Source: Owenia fusiformis (Eukaryota; Annelida; Polychaeta; Sabellida; Oweniidae). Taken from it: DNA of 60,000 bases. Numbering within the stretch: position 1 is the first letter of the stretch; every line of letters begins with the position of its first letter. Positions 44,044 through 53,235 of the stretch are shown here, in pieces. The notes under the pieces are model-generated. The model was given only the letters and a program-made list of their open reading frames with translations. It did not search any database and was not told where the DNA came from. The stretch covers positions 11,623,278 through 11,683,277 of the forward strand of contig CAIIXF020000008.1 in NCBI GenBank assembly GCA_903813345.2. Reading direction: 5' to 3'. Made by a program: the position numbers and the translations under genes.

Positions 44044-44265
44044 TGTAGGGGAGGGCGGGGTAAGATGGAACGCAGGGTGAGACGGAACGATGGCTTTTTA
44101 TTAAAGTATTAGTTGAAGCCGACAAGAAATTGTGGTTGAACAGAAAGATCACTTGATGTATTTTCAAAAAAAGTTTACTTCAGTAACCTCTTTTAAACAA
44201 GTATTCAATAAAAATCCAACGTTCCGTCTCACCTTGCGTTCCATCTTACCCCGCTCTCTCCTGCA
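44044..44265. mobile_element. MITE with 40-bp terminal inverted repeats
   Basis: The left end TGTAGGGGAGGGCGGGGTAA and the right end, whose reverse complement reads CTGCAGGAGAGAGCGGGGTA, continue as AGATGGAACGCA-GGTGAGACGGAACG in inverted orientation for about 40 bases with few mismatches. The spacer is AT-rich and non-coding. It lies in the possible intron between the exons at 43870 and 44595. Confidence 0.85.
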
Positions 44266-44594
44266 GTAGGTCGTTCTATGAATTGATCCTGCTATTATTT
44301 CATTGTAGGGCTTTCATTGCGGGGGACATTAAGGGTCTATTGATGAGTTGGTCCAAATTAGAATACACTCACATACACCTTTGGATATTAAAAAAAATAT
44401 CCAACACAAACGATATGCATCAAAATAGTTATTTTTGTAAACTTCGCAATATGTTATATATGTTCTCTCCACAAATATTGTTGTATGATTTAAGGTATAT
44501 TAGTTACAAAGGACATCTGATTGAGCATCATCATAGATACCATTAACTTTTGAGAGCTGTACAACATAATTAATTATATATTGTTTAATTTCAG

Positions 44595-44853
44595 GGTGTC
44601 GCAATCAACTATGTTCAGATGGGCTCTTCAAAGGGAAGAACGGGCATCTTTGTGGCCAACCAATACTTGGCTAAAACAAGCTTATCCAAAGAAAAGCTAA
44701 TGGAGGAAATAAAGATAGGAGGATATGGCGAATATGCGAAACCAAGGAGGTACAGAGGAGGAGTAAGCGGCCGGGGAATATTTATATTCGAGGACGCAAT
44801 AGAGAATGATCAACTGGAGATCATTAAGGATGCTCTGAACGATCCAGCAACAG
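44595..44853 (+). CDS. Possible exon of an unidentified gene (second of a pair)
   Basis: After an ATTTCAG acceptor the phase-0 frame reads GVAINYVQMGSSKGRTGIF, then EEIKIGGYGEYAKPRR and GVSGRGIFIFEDAIENDQLE, with an ACAG-GTACAG donor in phase 1. Basic GYGEYAKPRRYRGG and acidic segments alternate. No family is recognised. Confidence 0.35.
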
Positions 44854-45014
44854 GTACAGGGCCAACAGGTATGATACATCACAGTCAGCACCATCTATCT
44901 TATACATATGCAATACAAAGAAGGCCGGTCACTGATACAAAAAACGCAAAATATTTTTTCTCATGCCAGGGGCTTTGATCAGTAATAGTATATGTTAAAT
45001 CAAATGTACTATTT

Positions 45015-45461
45015 TTGTCACAAGTTTTACACATCCTAATTCATCCAGACTTCTATTTTTTGTTAGGTTTCATGATAGATAGGTATTATTATTATGATCG
45101 AGTTCTGCCGATGGGTTTGTCCCATTCGTGTCCACTGTTCGAGATTTTTAGTCAAGCAATACATTCAGCAGCGATAAACAAACTCAAACGAAGTCATATG
45201 GTGCACTTGCTTGACGATTTTTTGATCATTGCTGAAAACTGTCAAAATTGCAAAAAAGATTTATCATCCTTTACAGAACTTTGTAAATATGCAGGTGTTC
45301 CTCTCGCAGAGAGAAGACTTGTGGCCCCCATTCGGATATGACTTTTCTTGTCTTGGAATTGAGTTAGATGCGAGACGTCATGAAGAGCGTTTACCTAAAG
45401 AAAAAATCATTAAATACAAAGAACTTCTTGAAAAATCATGCTTGAAGCACTTCAAAAATTA
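45015..45461 (+). pseudogene. DIRS-like reverse transcriptase, partial
   Basis: The frame reads LIHPDFYFLLGFMIDRYYYY, DRVLPMGLSHSCPLFEIFSQ and the catalytic HLLDDFLII (DD). One frame over it continues FSCLGIELDARRHEERLPKE to TAA at about 45460. The phrases IHPDDY-x-LLGF, YYYDRVLPMG and xLDDF are typical of DIRS/tyrosine-recombinase retroelement RTs. The first third of the RT is missing. The hAT insertion at 45550 separates it from its RNase H. Confidence 0.75.
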
Positions 45462-45569
45462 AAAGGGTCCCTGAACGCATGCTTTTTCTTGGCAAATCAT
45501 TGATCCCACCAGGGGTGTGTCAGAATCGTGGCACCACATACGCCTTAACTAGGGGTGAGACGACAACCC

Positions 45570-45660
45570 GATGAGTCGAGGACTTGCGGGTTTGGGGCTT
45601 CGAGTCAAGTCGAATCGAGTCGAAGTTGATGAATCAAATCATTTTCGAGTTGAGAAAAAA
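45570..45660. promoter_or_regulatory. Left subterminal CGAGTCG repeats of the hAT element
   Basis: Within about 90 bases of the left end GAGTCGAGG, CGAGTCAAGTCG, AATCGAGTCGAAG and CGAGTTGAG recur. The right end (50095-50180) has the same motif as GACTCGAA / GAATCGGATTCG. Clusters of such short motifs at both ends are usual hAT transposase binding sites; that role is inferred. Confidence 0.6.
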
Positions 45661-47387
45661 ATTGGATATGCTTGTATTAAATTATTATATTGTATGTACA
45701 CATAAATGAAAGAATATATGTAATAAAATCAGAATAAACTTACGACGAATTGTGTTTGTTTATATTTCCGGCTTTCCACCATTGACGCATTAAAAATACG
45801 AACAGTCAAAAGCGATGTTGTTCGCACTTTATCTAAAATGTATAGTGTATTGGCGATCATTAGATTCATATTTTTAGTAAAATGCATCATCAGTTTACTT
45901 ATTTATCGATGGGAAAATAGTATTTCATATGCCTATAACACGATTAACTTAGTGGGAAGCATTAATATTGCGAATATTTAAAGATCTAATAGCAAAGGTT
46001 TTGCAAAAATAAATCAATGTAGTATAAAACAAATGTATGTTTAATGAAGAAATAAATATATAATGAAAAAATAGATATGTGTTTGTAATATTGGTATAAA
46101 CTTAAGATTAAAAAGTGTCACTATCTCTTTCATTTTTCAACAAATATAGGCTTACGTGACATGTGACGCGGGGCAGGCAATTTTGATCTATCGTAGACCA
46201 TATCAGTATCAAATTGCTGATATTTCAACCTCGTCTTACGAGGCCATTTTGATTTGAAACATCTTGAATTTGGTGTCAAAATGAAGCTGGTCACGCCCAC
46301 TTTCAGAGTTATCAATGAATCATTTACTACGACTACTATATTCATTTAGGACGCATGTAAAGTTAACCAATCAGAAAGACAATTGTTCCATATATGGCAG
46401 TTCATTAACATATTCAGTGTTTACTACTGCTTTTCGCGTCATGACAACACGAGTAGTAACCAATCAAGATGCCGTATTTTATCACGTGAGTTCAGAGTGA
46501 CACGCACGCGACATGTTGTTTGAGGTGATCGCGATGTTGAACAATTTCTTCTCGGAATTTGTCCAGAGAAATCAGCGATTCTAAATTAAGGTAGGATCTG
46601 CCATTTTTTCCTGTACAAGTTATAACTTATCTCTATCGAATCCTAAAGTTTTGGAAAAAGATATGAAGCATAGGTTTAAAAAAGAAGCGATTAATTTGAC
46701 GATCTGATTTTGCAATTTGCAATGGCCAATTTACTGCAAGTCTGCGTGTATTTGACAAATTTGACAAGAGATAGCGCCAAGTCTTGTATCTAAATGCTTG
46801 TTAAGCCACTCAAAAACAAGATCCATATTTTCTAAATTTGATAACTTTGCAGAAAACCTGTTTTCATAATCTGTTTTCCGCGTCTAGATTCAAACTGAGG
46901 ATCGCTGGAATCTTCAGTCAATGGCAACGGGTCTTCATTCCAGAACTCACATTTTTAGTTGATTCTCATAGTTCTTGTCTAAAGTCCCCATATCTGCTCT
47001 CTTACTGCCATACTTGCACACATTTCCCCTCCTTAAATTGTCTTCATTCAAATTACACCCTCTCGCCGATTTATATAGCCATTTCCCAGAACCCGGGAAT
47101 CAGAATCGCTGATGTTTGCCATATTGAACATATTATATGTACTGTAATATCTGTACATTGCCTGCTACGCGTAATGGTCACGTGACTAGCGCGATACAGG
47201 AAAAATGGGGAATTTCGAAACAACAATTTTTGGGCACTTTTATTGCAAATTTCAGGTATTTATAAAGTGCTTGTGGTATAAAATATAATCCACAGACATA
47301 AATGAACATCCAAACTACATATTTCATTAAGTTTTGGAGCCTTTTTTGCTCTTAAATTAACATCTTTAAACAGTGCGTGTTCATTAA

Positions 47388-47580
47388 GCAATTACACGGC
47401 CCTTCGTATTTCTAGCGTATAACCTAACTCAGCAAAATAAGAAAAAACATGCCAAGTCAATTCCTTTGAAAAACCCATCAAAGAATCTAAAAGCCCCCGT
47501 TTGGGAGCATTTTGGCTTCCATCCAAAAGAGAAGGGAGTAGTGGTATGCCGTATATGCTTGCAAGAGTATGTGTGCCTAC
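47388..47580 (+). CDS. hAT transposase exon: BED zinc finger, first half
   Basis: The frame KNLKAPVWEHFGFHPKEKG then VVVCRICLQEYVCL carries the BED-finger aromatic W-x3-FGF and C-x2-C. The donor is CTAC-GTGAGC in phase 1, joining to the exon at 47725. The true start is not clear; the frame is open only from 47388 with no ATG before the finger, so another 5' exon is likely. Confidence 0.7.
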
Positions 47581-47724
47581 GTGAGCGGTAAGTGGAAAAC
47601 AACCCAGGGATTCAGACTTGCAATTTTTCAGCCCTCGACTTTTCTCAGTTCCATGTAAATATTCCTTGTGAAATCGTTTATGGTATTCGGCTATTCGCAT
47701 ACAGTATCATTTTTATTGTTTTAG

Positions 47725-48499
47725 GTAGTACATCAAACCTCATTAGGCATATGCGGGCGGTGCATCCCAATATAGATTTGAGGAGCAAAGGTGACAGTCA
47801 GTCAGGCAGGGACAGGGGATGAAACTAGACCTAGTCTTGGCAGATCATCATCATTTCCATCAGGCCAGCAGACCCTCTTTCAAATGAGGTCTAGCACAGT
47901 CGCCCTAAATAGCAGTCGTGGTAAAACAATAACTGCTGCAGTTGGACTGTTTATTGCTAAAGACATGAGGCCATACTCAATCGTAGAGAACGAGGGATTC
48001 ATCAACATGTGCAATACCCTCGACTCAAGCTACAAAATGCCATCCCGCTGCTACTTCTCCAGGAATGTTTTGCCTAAAATATACCAATATGAGAAGGAGA
48101 AAATAACAAATGAGGTCAAGGTAGCTCCATCTGTCGCCTTGACCACTGACTTCAAGAGCTACAGACAGCTATGTAACAGTCACAGCCCACTTCATACCAA
48201 GTGGGAGATAAAAAATCGTGTTCTTCAGACAAGGAAACTTGGAGAATCCCACACTGGGCAGAATATTGGTGAAGTCCTGAATGAGTGTTGCACGGAGTGG
48301 AGGGTCAAGCAACCTTCGCCATTAACTAGCGACAACGCTAAGAACATGGATTCAGCAGCTGTCGTTTGCAAAGCTGACCCCCATATTGGCTGTCTGGCCC
48401 ATACAATCAACCTAGCCTCACAGAGAGGTATGGTGATGATCAGCAATGTCACAGCAAAGATCAGGAGACTGGTTGCTTTCTTTCACAGGTCAACCACAG
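47725..48499 (+). pseudogene. hAT transposase exon: BED finger end and catalytic core
   Basis: After a TTTTAG acceptor it reads STSNLIRHMRAVHPN, the H-x4/5-H half of the BED finger. A shift near 47785-47800 changes frame; it then continues through KMPSRCYFSRNVLP, VALTTDFKSYRQLCNSHS (first Asp; the usual GW is replaced by FK), ESHTGQNIGEVLNECC, LTSDNAKNMDSAAVV (second Asp) and GCLAHTINLAS. The donor ACAG-GTAACA is phase 1. Homologues are ZBED-type hAT transposases. Confidence 0.85.
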
Positions 48500-48718
48500 G
48501 TAACATTGACACATTTTTCTTTATTAATTATTTCTTTAAAAATGTAACAAGTGTATGAATAGAATTACTGTTAATAATATTTACATGAAAAACAAATTAT
48601 TAATTAAGGTGGTCGTACTTACTTTTAGAGATCATCTTCAAATTATTTGTAAAAATCCTACTTTTATTTAACACAGCTATCATTACTTAATTGTATGCTT
48701 ATACTTTTTGTATTTCAG

Positions 48719-49281
48719 CTGCAAGTTGTTTGAAGGAGGTCCAGCTCCAACAAGACAAGACACCCCTTAAACTAGTGATTGATGTTCAGACAAGATGGAA
48801 CAGTGCTTTCCTCATGATGGAGCGCTACCTTCAACTGGAACATATCCTCCCTGAAGTGATGGCAAAGGCAGCCATAAGAAAGCAAGTTGAGTCCAAGAAT
48901 CTGAAAGTCCTCTCAGAAGATGAGACAAATCTAGTCAAAGAAATTGTCAGAGTTCTCGATCTGCTGTACAAGATAACAGTCTGCTTATGTGATGAGAAGA
49001 TGCCAACAAGCACAATGATCATTCCTATGAAGAAGCTGATTTTACAAAACATGTTGGTCACTGAAACAGATTCACCAACAGTCAAGAATATGAAGCACGC
49101 CATTACCAAAGATCTCACTCCAAGATAATCCGACCCAAACATTGAGACAACCCTACTTATTTTCTCATGTGTTGATCCACTGTTCAAGGCAATGCAGGGA
49201 GAATCAGATGAGAGGATTGAAGAGATCTTTAGTGAGCTGAATGAAAGAATAGTTGGATACCATAGATCCTTGCAGCAAATG
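48719..49281 (+). pseudogene. hAT transposase exon with premature TAA
   Basis: It joins in frame from the exon before (STT-AASCLKEV), then reads VIDVQTRWNSAFLMMERYLQ, a hallmark of this group, and KITVCLCDEKMPTSTMII. TAA at 49126-49128 interrupts it; the frame continues SDPNIETTLLIFSCVDPLFK to LQQM and a GTGAGT donor. The stop replaces a codon that should be read through, so this is a nonsense mutation. Confidence 0.85.
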
Positions 49282-49431
49282 GTGAGTTTTGAAACTGTTC
49301 ATATTCACATTGTTTCTTTTGATGTTAGATCATAGTTTTAGATATAAATAAGTAGCTATAAATAAGTCTGCTTTCCCCACATTGTCAGTTATTATAAGTT
49401 CTCAAGTCTCAACATTTAATTATTTTTTTAG

Positions 49432-49583
49432 ACAGTCAAAGTCAAAGAAGAGCCAAATGAATCTCAAACTGAATCTGATCAGCCACATGTTCAAACACTA
49501 CCTAATGTACCACTAACCATGCCAGACAATGACACTGAGGGTGTGGATTCAGAGTCTGCTGATACAAAGCCAGGCATATTGAG
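49432..49583 (+). CDS. hAT transposase exon: acidic linker
   Basis: Between TTTTTTAG and AG-GTAAGT it reads TVKVKEEPNESQTESDQPHV and further Asp/Glu/Ser/Thr-rich sequence. Acidic linkers ahead of the C-terminal domain are usual in ZBED-type transposases. Confidence 0.7.
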
Positions 49584-49703
49584 GTAAGTTGAAATAGCAC
49601 TATGTTGACTATTATAATTATAAATATTAAATAATAATTAATTACTACTAGCTTGCATAAGTAATTAAATGGATATCTAAGTATTTAAATTGTTTTTTTT
49701 CAG

Positions 49704-49853
49704 TAGCCCCTCATCTTCACAGCCTTTAGTTGCGCTGGTGACATTGTAACATCAAGTCGATCAGCTCTCGGTCCAGAACATGTAGATATGCTCATATTTT
49801 TGAAGAAAAACACCAGCATTCAAGATATTATGAAAGCTAAACTATCATTTTAG
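49704..49853 (+). pseudogene. hAT transposase C-terminal dimerisation domain, internally deleted
   Basis: The exon opens SSPSSSQP and at about 49724 switches without the expected 100 or so residues to FSCAGDIVTSSRSALGPEHV and DMLIFLKKN, which is the very C-terminus of hAT transposases. Spliced in phase it would hit TAA soon after. A deletion with frameshift has therefore removed the WWK-like and catalytic Glu region. Confidence 0.8.
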
Positions 49854-50194
49854 TGTAGAAAGAGACTCTTGTGAAATGAGATACAATACACTTTTAGTTA
49901 AAATGTTGATGTATTACTGGAACCAACTCTTGCATTCATGTATTAGTGGAATCAACTAGGAACATACAGATCTTCATGGTTAAACCAAATGTTTTTGTTT
50001 CTTAATTATTATAAAAAGGTAGTAGTACTAGTATTCAAACAAAATTTAAAATAAAAAAAACTTACAAACAACCTGGAACTTTCTTAAAAAACAGTACTCG
50101 CGCGACTCGAAACGGATTCGAAACTCGAATCGTCATTTTCTGACTCGAATCGGATTCGACTCGAATCGGATTTTTTCGACTCGTCTCACCCCTA

Positions 50195-50520
50195 GCCTTA
50201 ACCATGAAAGCCGCGAGGACATGAACACTTGGGCTTCCCTTTTGAAGGATTTTAGTGGTAGAGGTTTCTTGCATGATGATGAATGGGGGCCCCCAGACAC
50301 TTTGTCGGTCTATACAGATTCTGCGGGAAGCAAAGGATAAGGGGCTATATTTGGAGACAATTGTTTTGATGGGGCATGGGATGAAGAATTTAAGGAAATG
50401 AATATAGCTACATTAGAACTGTACCCCATTTTAGCTGCAGTGTACACATGGCAGGAAGATATGGGTAATAAAAAAGTGATTTTTCACACTGACAATGAAG
50501 CATAAGTGATGATGTCAAAT
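50195..50520 (+). pseudogene. RNase H domain of the DIRS-like retroelement, partial
   Basis: After the hAT insertion the frame resumes NHESREDMNTWASLLKDF, then LSVYTDSAGSKG, GAIFGDNCFDGAW, NIATLELYPILAAVYTWQ and VIFHTDNEA. The RNase H acidic residues (YTDSAG, ATLELYP, HTDNEA) are present. Two TAA codons (about 50338 and 50503) interrupt. The usual methyltransferase-like and tyrosine-recombinase parts are not seen; homology stops near 50530. Confidence 0.85.
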
Positions 50521-50601
50521 AATATATTGTTCAAATGTGGGATGTGACGCTTTGTCAGGTTTTAATTTGCAGGGTTTCCTGCGATAACACCTGGGTCCTG
50601 A

Positions 50602-51024
50602 TACCCTACCAACACGAAACCCACACGAGACAAGACCGAAAGCCTTATTAAAGGATGTGATAGTTTAGTGAAAAATGCGAAAATAAGAGACACTGACACT
50701 GTGCAAGATGCACTTGATATGCATGTCAAAAATGACCCACTTGTTGAGACTCCTGGTGACACCTACCAAATCCACACAGCTGACATCAGAAACCCTACTG
50801 ACATCAAACCTGTGCTATTAAGAATGTGTGTAGCTAAAGCAACTAACGATAGTTATGCATACATAGTATCAACTGGAGGCAACAACTATTATGACTTTCA
50901 TGATGATGGTGATACAGGAATGGGCCGAACAATCAGAAACATTATTGCTGAGGAGAAATTATCAAACACAATCATTGTTGTTTCAAGATGGAACAATGGT
51001 CGTTATGACATTGTGTGCTTGTAA
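50602..51024 (+). CDS. IMPACT (UPF0029)-like domain fragment
   Basis: An open frame of 140 codons from after TGA (50599) to TAA (51022). It reads TESLIKGCDSLVKNAKIRD, YQIHTADIRNPTDIKPVLL, AKATNDSYAYIVSTGG, DFHDDGDTGMGRTIRNII and NTIIVVSRWNNGRYD. The pattern A-T/H-N-x-YAY, DDGDxGxGR and VVVSRWxxG is that of the IMPACT/YigZ family, normally linked to translation control, but here the end after the RW-x-NG motif is missing. No Met near the start; it is probably one exon or domain of a mobile-element polyprotein. Function in this setting is unknown. Confidence 0.65.
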   Translation, partial: YPTNTKPTRDKTESLIKGCDSLVKNAKIRDTDTVQDALDMHVKNDPLVETPGDTYQIHTADIRNPTDIKPVLLRMCVAKATNDSYAYIVSTGGNNYYDFHDDGDTGMGRTIRNIIAEEKLSNTIIVVSRWNNGRYDIVCL

Positions 51025-51964
51025 TTGCACCAGGAAATGCTTTACAAGCAGATCAGAAAAAGGTGGGGTGATTTTTGGGTGCTAACTGCTATTCTGAAGA
51101 ACAGAGATACATCATCTGAAGATCAGTCTTGTAAGTTATGTAGATGCAGTAAATGTAAATTATGTATTTGATTTAACATTGATAAGGATTGATTCAGCCA
51201 ATGTATTGCGGATGATTTAACTTGCGACCTAACCTTTATGTTTGTTTTTATTAGTTAGTTGACCCTCTTGCACTTGGCCAAGATGAAGATGGTCATGGTC
51301 AATAAACTGGCAGTATTCAATTGACAAATAATAATGTGGTGAAAATAGTGTATATTCTAGCATACAATCAACCAATGTTCTCCAGAGACAAAGAAACCCC
51401 ATTTTCATTCTCAGAGTGATATAAAACTACGTTCTAAGTATGCTAATTTTATGTTCGGTAATTGACTGCATTGGTGCCGGAAGTGGATAAATTCGAAAAT
51501 GGAAAGTTTCTTTCTAGTAAAATGAAGCCCAATCAGTCAGATTTAGAGTCTCCTTGGCAAGGTTATCTAAGAAGACATCTGCCTATGACCATCCCACCAG
51601 AAAATGGGGTGCCAGTTGGGTTTTCGACTGGTACCTCAAGGGAAGTGTGTATGGGCCAATATTTTGCAAGATTAGCAGGTGAATAACTTTTCAAATAAAT
51701 TTTGAAGTCAAGCTCTTTTCAATATAGCCTTTAGACCCCATAATTTTGACACAAGATTCTTTTATATTTTATGTAATGCGTCTACGAAATTACCTCTTCT
51801 TTGAATGATGTGCTGATTTTTGATCGAGCATTGGTATATGTGCCTCCTGTATCAAATACTTTGTTCATTTCAGATCTGTATATGGGTCTGGTGATAAACA
51901 ACACAAATATTATCATTACAGGAGAGGAACTTTTGTAACCAATGGATGTAGAAATATAATAAAA
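51025..51964. other. Mostly unrecognised; possible exon at 51470-51679
   Basis: A plus-strand frame ESPWQGYLRRHLPMTIPPEN then GVPVGFSTGTSREVC ends at a CAG-GTGAAT donor (51679). It looks like a real coding piece but I do not recognise it. The remainder shows nothing. Confidence 0.35.
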
Positions 51965-51971
51965 AAAAAAT

Positions 51972-52300
51972 ATGACTGATCATGAGCAGTCCGAGGGACA
52001 TAGAATTGCTGTGAATTTGTGTAATCCCAAAATGAACTCTGTCGCAGGGAAATTGCTAATTGCTTTGAATAAGTCAGTGCTGGACAAACTTCATCTACTC
52101 ATGAAAAATGCTCATGCAATTCCGCTCCATAATCGTCCTTTTAAATTTTTTACTTGGATGGCAAAACTAGATGAAGCCAAGGGGCTGATTCCAGGTCAAA
52201 TGTAAAGGAACAACAGAAAGTGTTGAAATGATTAAATCTATAGCTGAACTTGAAGGAAGCAATATAGCATGTGTCAACAAAGTCTAGAAAAAACAAAAAT
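51972..52300 (+). pseudogene. hAT-associated (ZNF862/TTF-finger-like) protein fragment
   Basis: ATG then DHEQSEGHRIAVNLCNPK, KLLIALNKSVLDKLHLLMKN and NRPFKFFTWMAKLDEAKGL to TAA at 52203. One frame over it seems to go on as KGTTESVEMIKSIAELEGSN. The HE-x-S-xx-H and RPF-x2-F/Y-W-x3-LDEAKGL phrases are familiar from TTF-finger hAT-derived proteins such as ZNF862. The C-x-C part of the finger and the catalytic domain are absent. Confidence 0.5.
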
Positions 52301-52589
52301 TATTGACAATTAGTTTTTCACAACTGCTAACAGTTATACACCATCATTAAGTTTGATTGACAAGACAAATACATAATTTGCTTTAAAATTTTGCAGATTT
52401 GACGCAAGATTATTGTACCAGTCCTAAACATGAAATGAATTACATTAAACTAATCTGTTGCATGGGGAAAACCTACATGTATATTTGGAAAAGGGAATTG
52501 GCAGTATATTATAAGTTTATCTGTAGATGAATAATATACACTATTTTGTTGGGCCTATATAACATTTGATTTGAAGTTTGCTATAGCGA

Positions 52590-53235
52590 GGAAGGCCAAG
52601 GTAGTCAAATCTGCATGGGTGCACTAAGGTGTGATAACTGCACCTTGGAAGAAAAAGACAAAAAGGTTTCAATAAGAAATCCTGATGACCTTTTCTTAAT
52701 TAACATTAATGAGAAAGACTATGATGCTTACATTGATATTCTGAAGGGGAATCATTTTTGATAAATGGACTAAGATTCACTGCAGACCAATGTGTCAAAG
52801 ACAAATCTACATGTAGCTAAAACATTGAAATGTAGGAGGTCTTCAATCGAAAATTGGTGACATTGACATTGTTTATTCAAAATAGATGGAATATCACAAT
52901 TCACATTGTACATACCACCTAAAAGTTCAACCTATAGTTCTATCAATTTATTTGATGAGGTGGAACATTGGTTAGCGATTTCAATGCCTACACTTTAAAA
53001 GGAAACAATGATGTTCTATTCTTTCAATTACATGGAAGTGAGGTTCTTATTATGCCAGTGAACAAAATGTACATCTTTTACAGAAATTTCCCAATAGAAT
53101 GTCAAAGTGTGAGCAACTTAAAACAAATAAATGGGGAATTACATCTTTATGCACATCTCATGAATTGCTGATAGCAAATGGAAAGTTTGGCTTAGAAAGT
53201 AAGAAAGGAAGAAAGGAAAAGTGACATTTTAAAAT
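52590..53235 (+). pseudogene. LINE endonuclease remnant
   Basis: Pieces in several frames keep the order of an APE-type endonuclease: IRNPDDLFLININEKDYDAY (about 52676), FTLYIPPKSSTYSSINLFDE (about 52892), VSDFNAYTLKGNNDV (the GDFNA motif with V-S for G) and GITSLCTSHELLIANGKFG (about 53130). Frameshifts between them show strong decay. Confidence 0.6.

Larger units (their letters stand above)
45550..50194 (+). mobile_element. hAT transposon, 4645 bp, perfect 8-bp target duplication
   Basis: Terminal inverted repeats TAGGGGTGAGACGA (45550-45563) and TCGTCTCACCCCTA (50181-50194) are flanked by GCCTTAAC on both sides (45542-45549 and 50195-50202). An 8-bp duplication and these ends are diagnostic of hAT elements. 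The interior encodes a BED-finger transposase with introns, a premature stop and an internal deletion, so it is not autonomous. It was inserted into the pol region of the DIRS-like retroelement. Confidence 0.95.

Noticed and set aside
46838-47185. 115-codon frame inside the hAT element
   Set aside because: No motif of a transposase or other family; lies in the probable 5' intron of the hAT gene.
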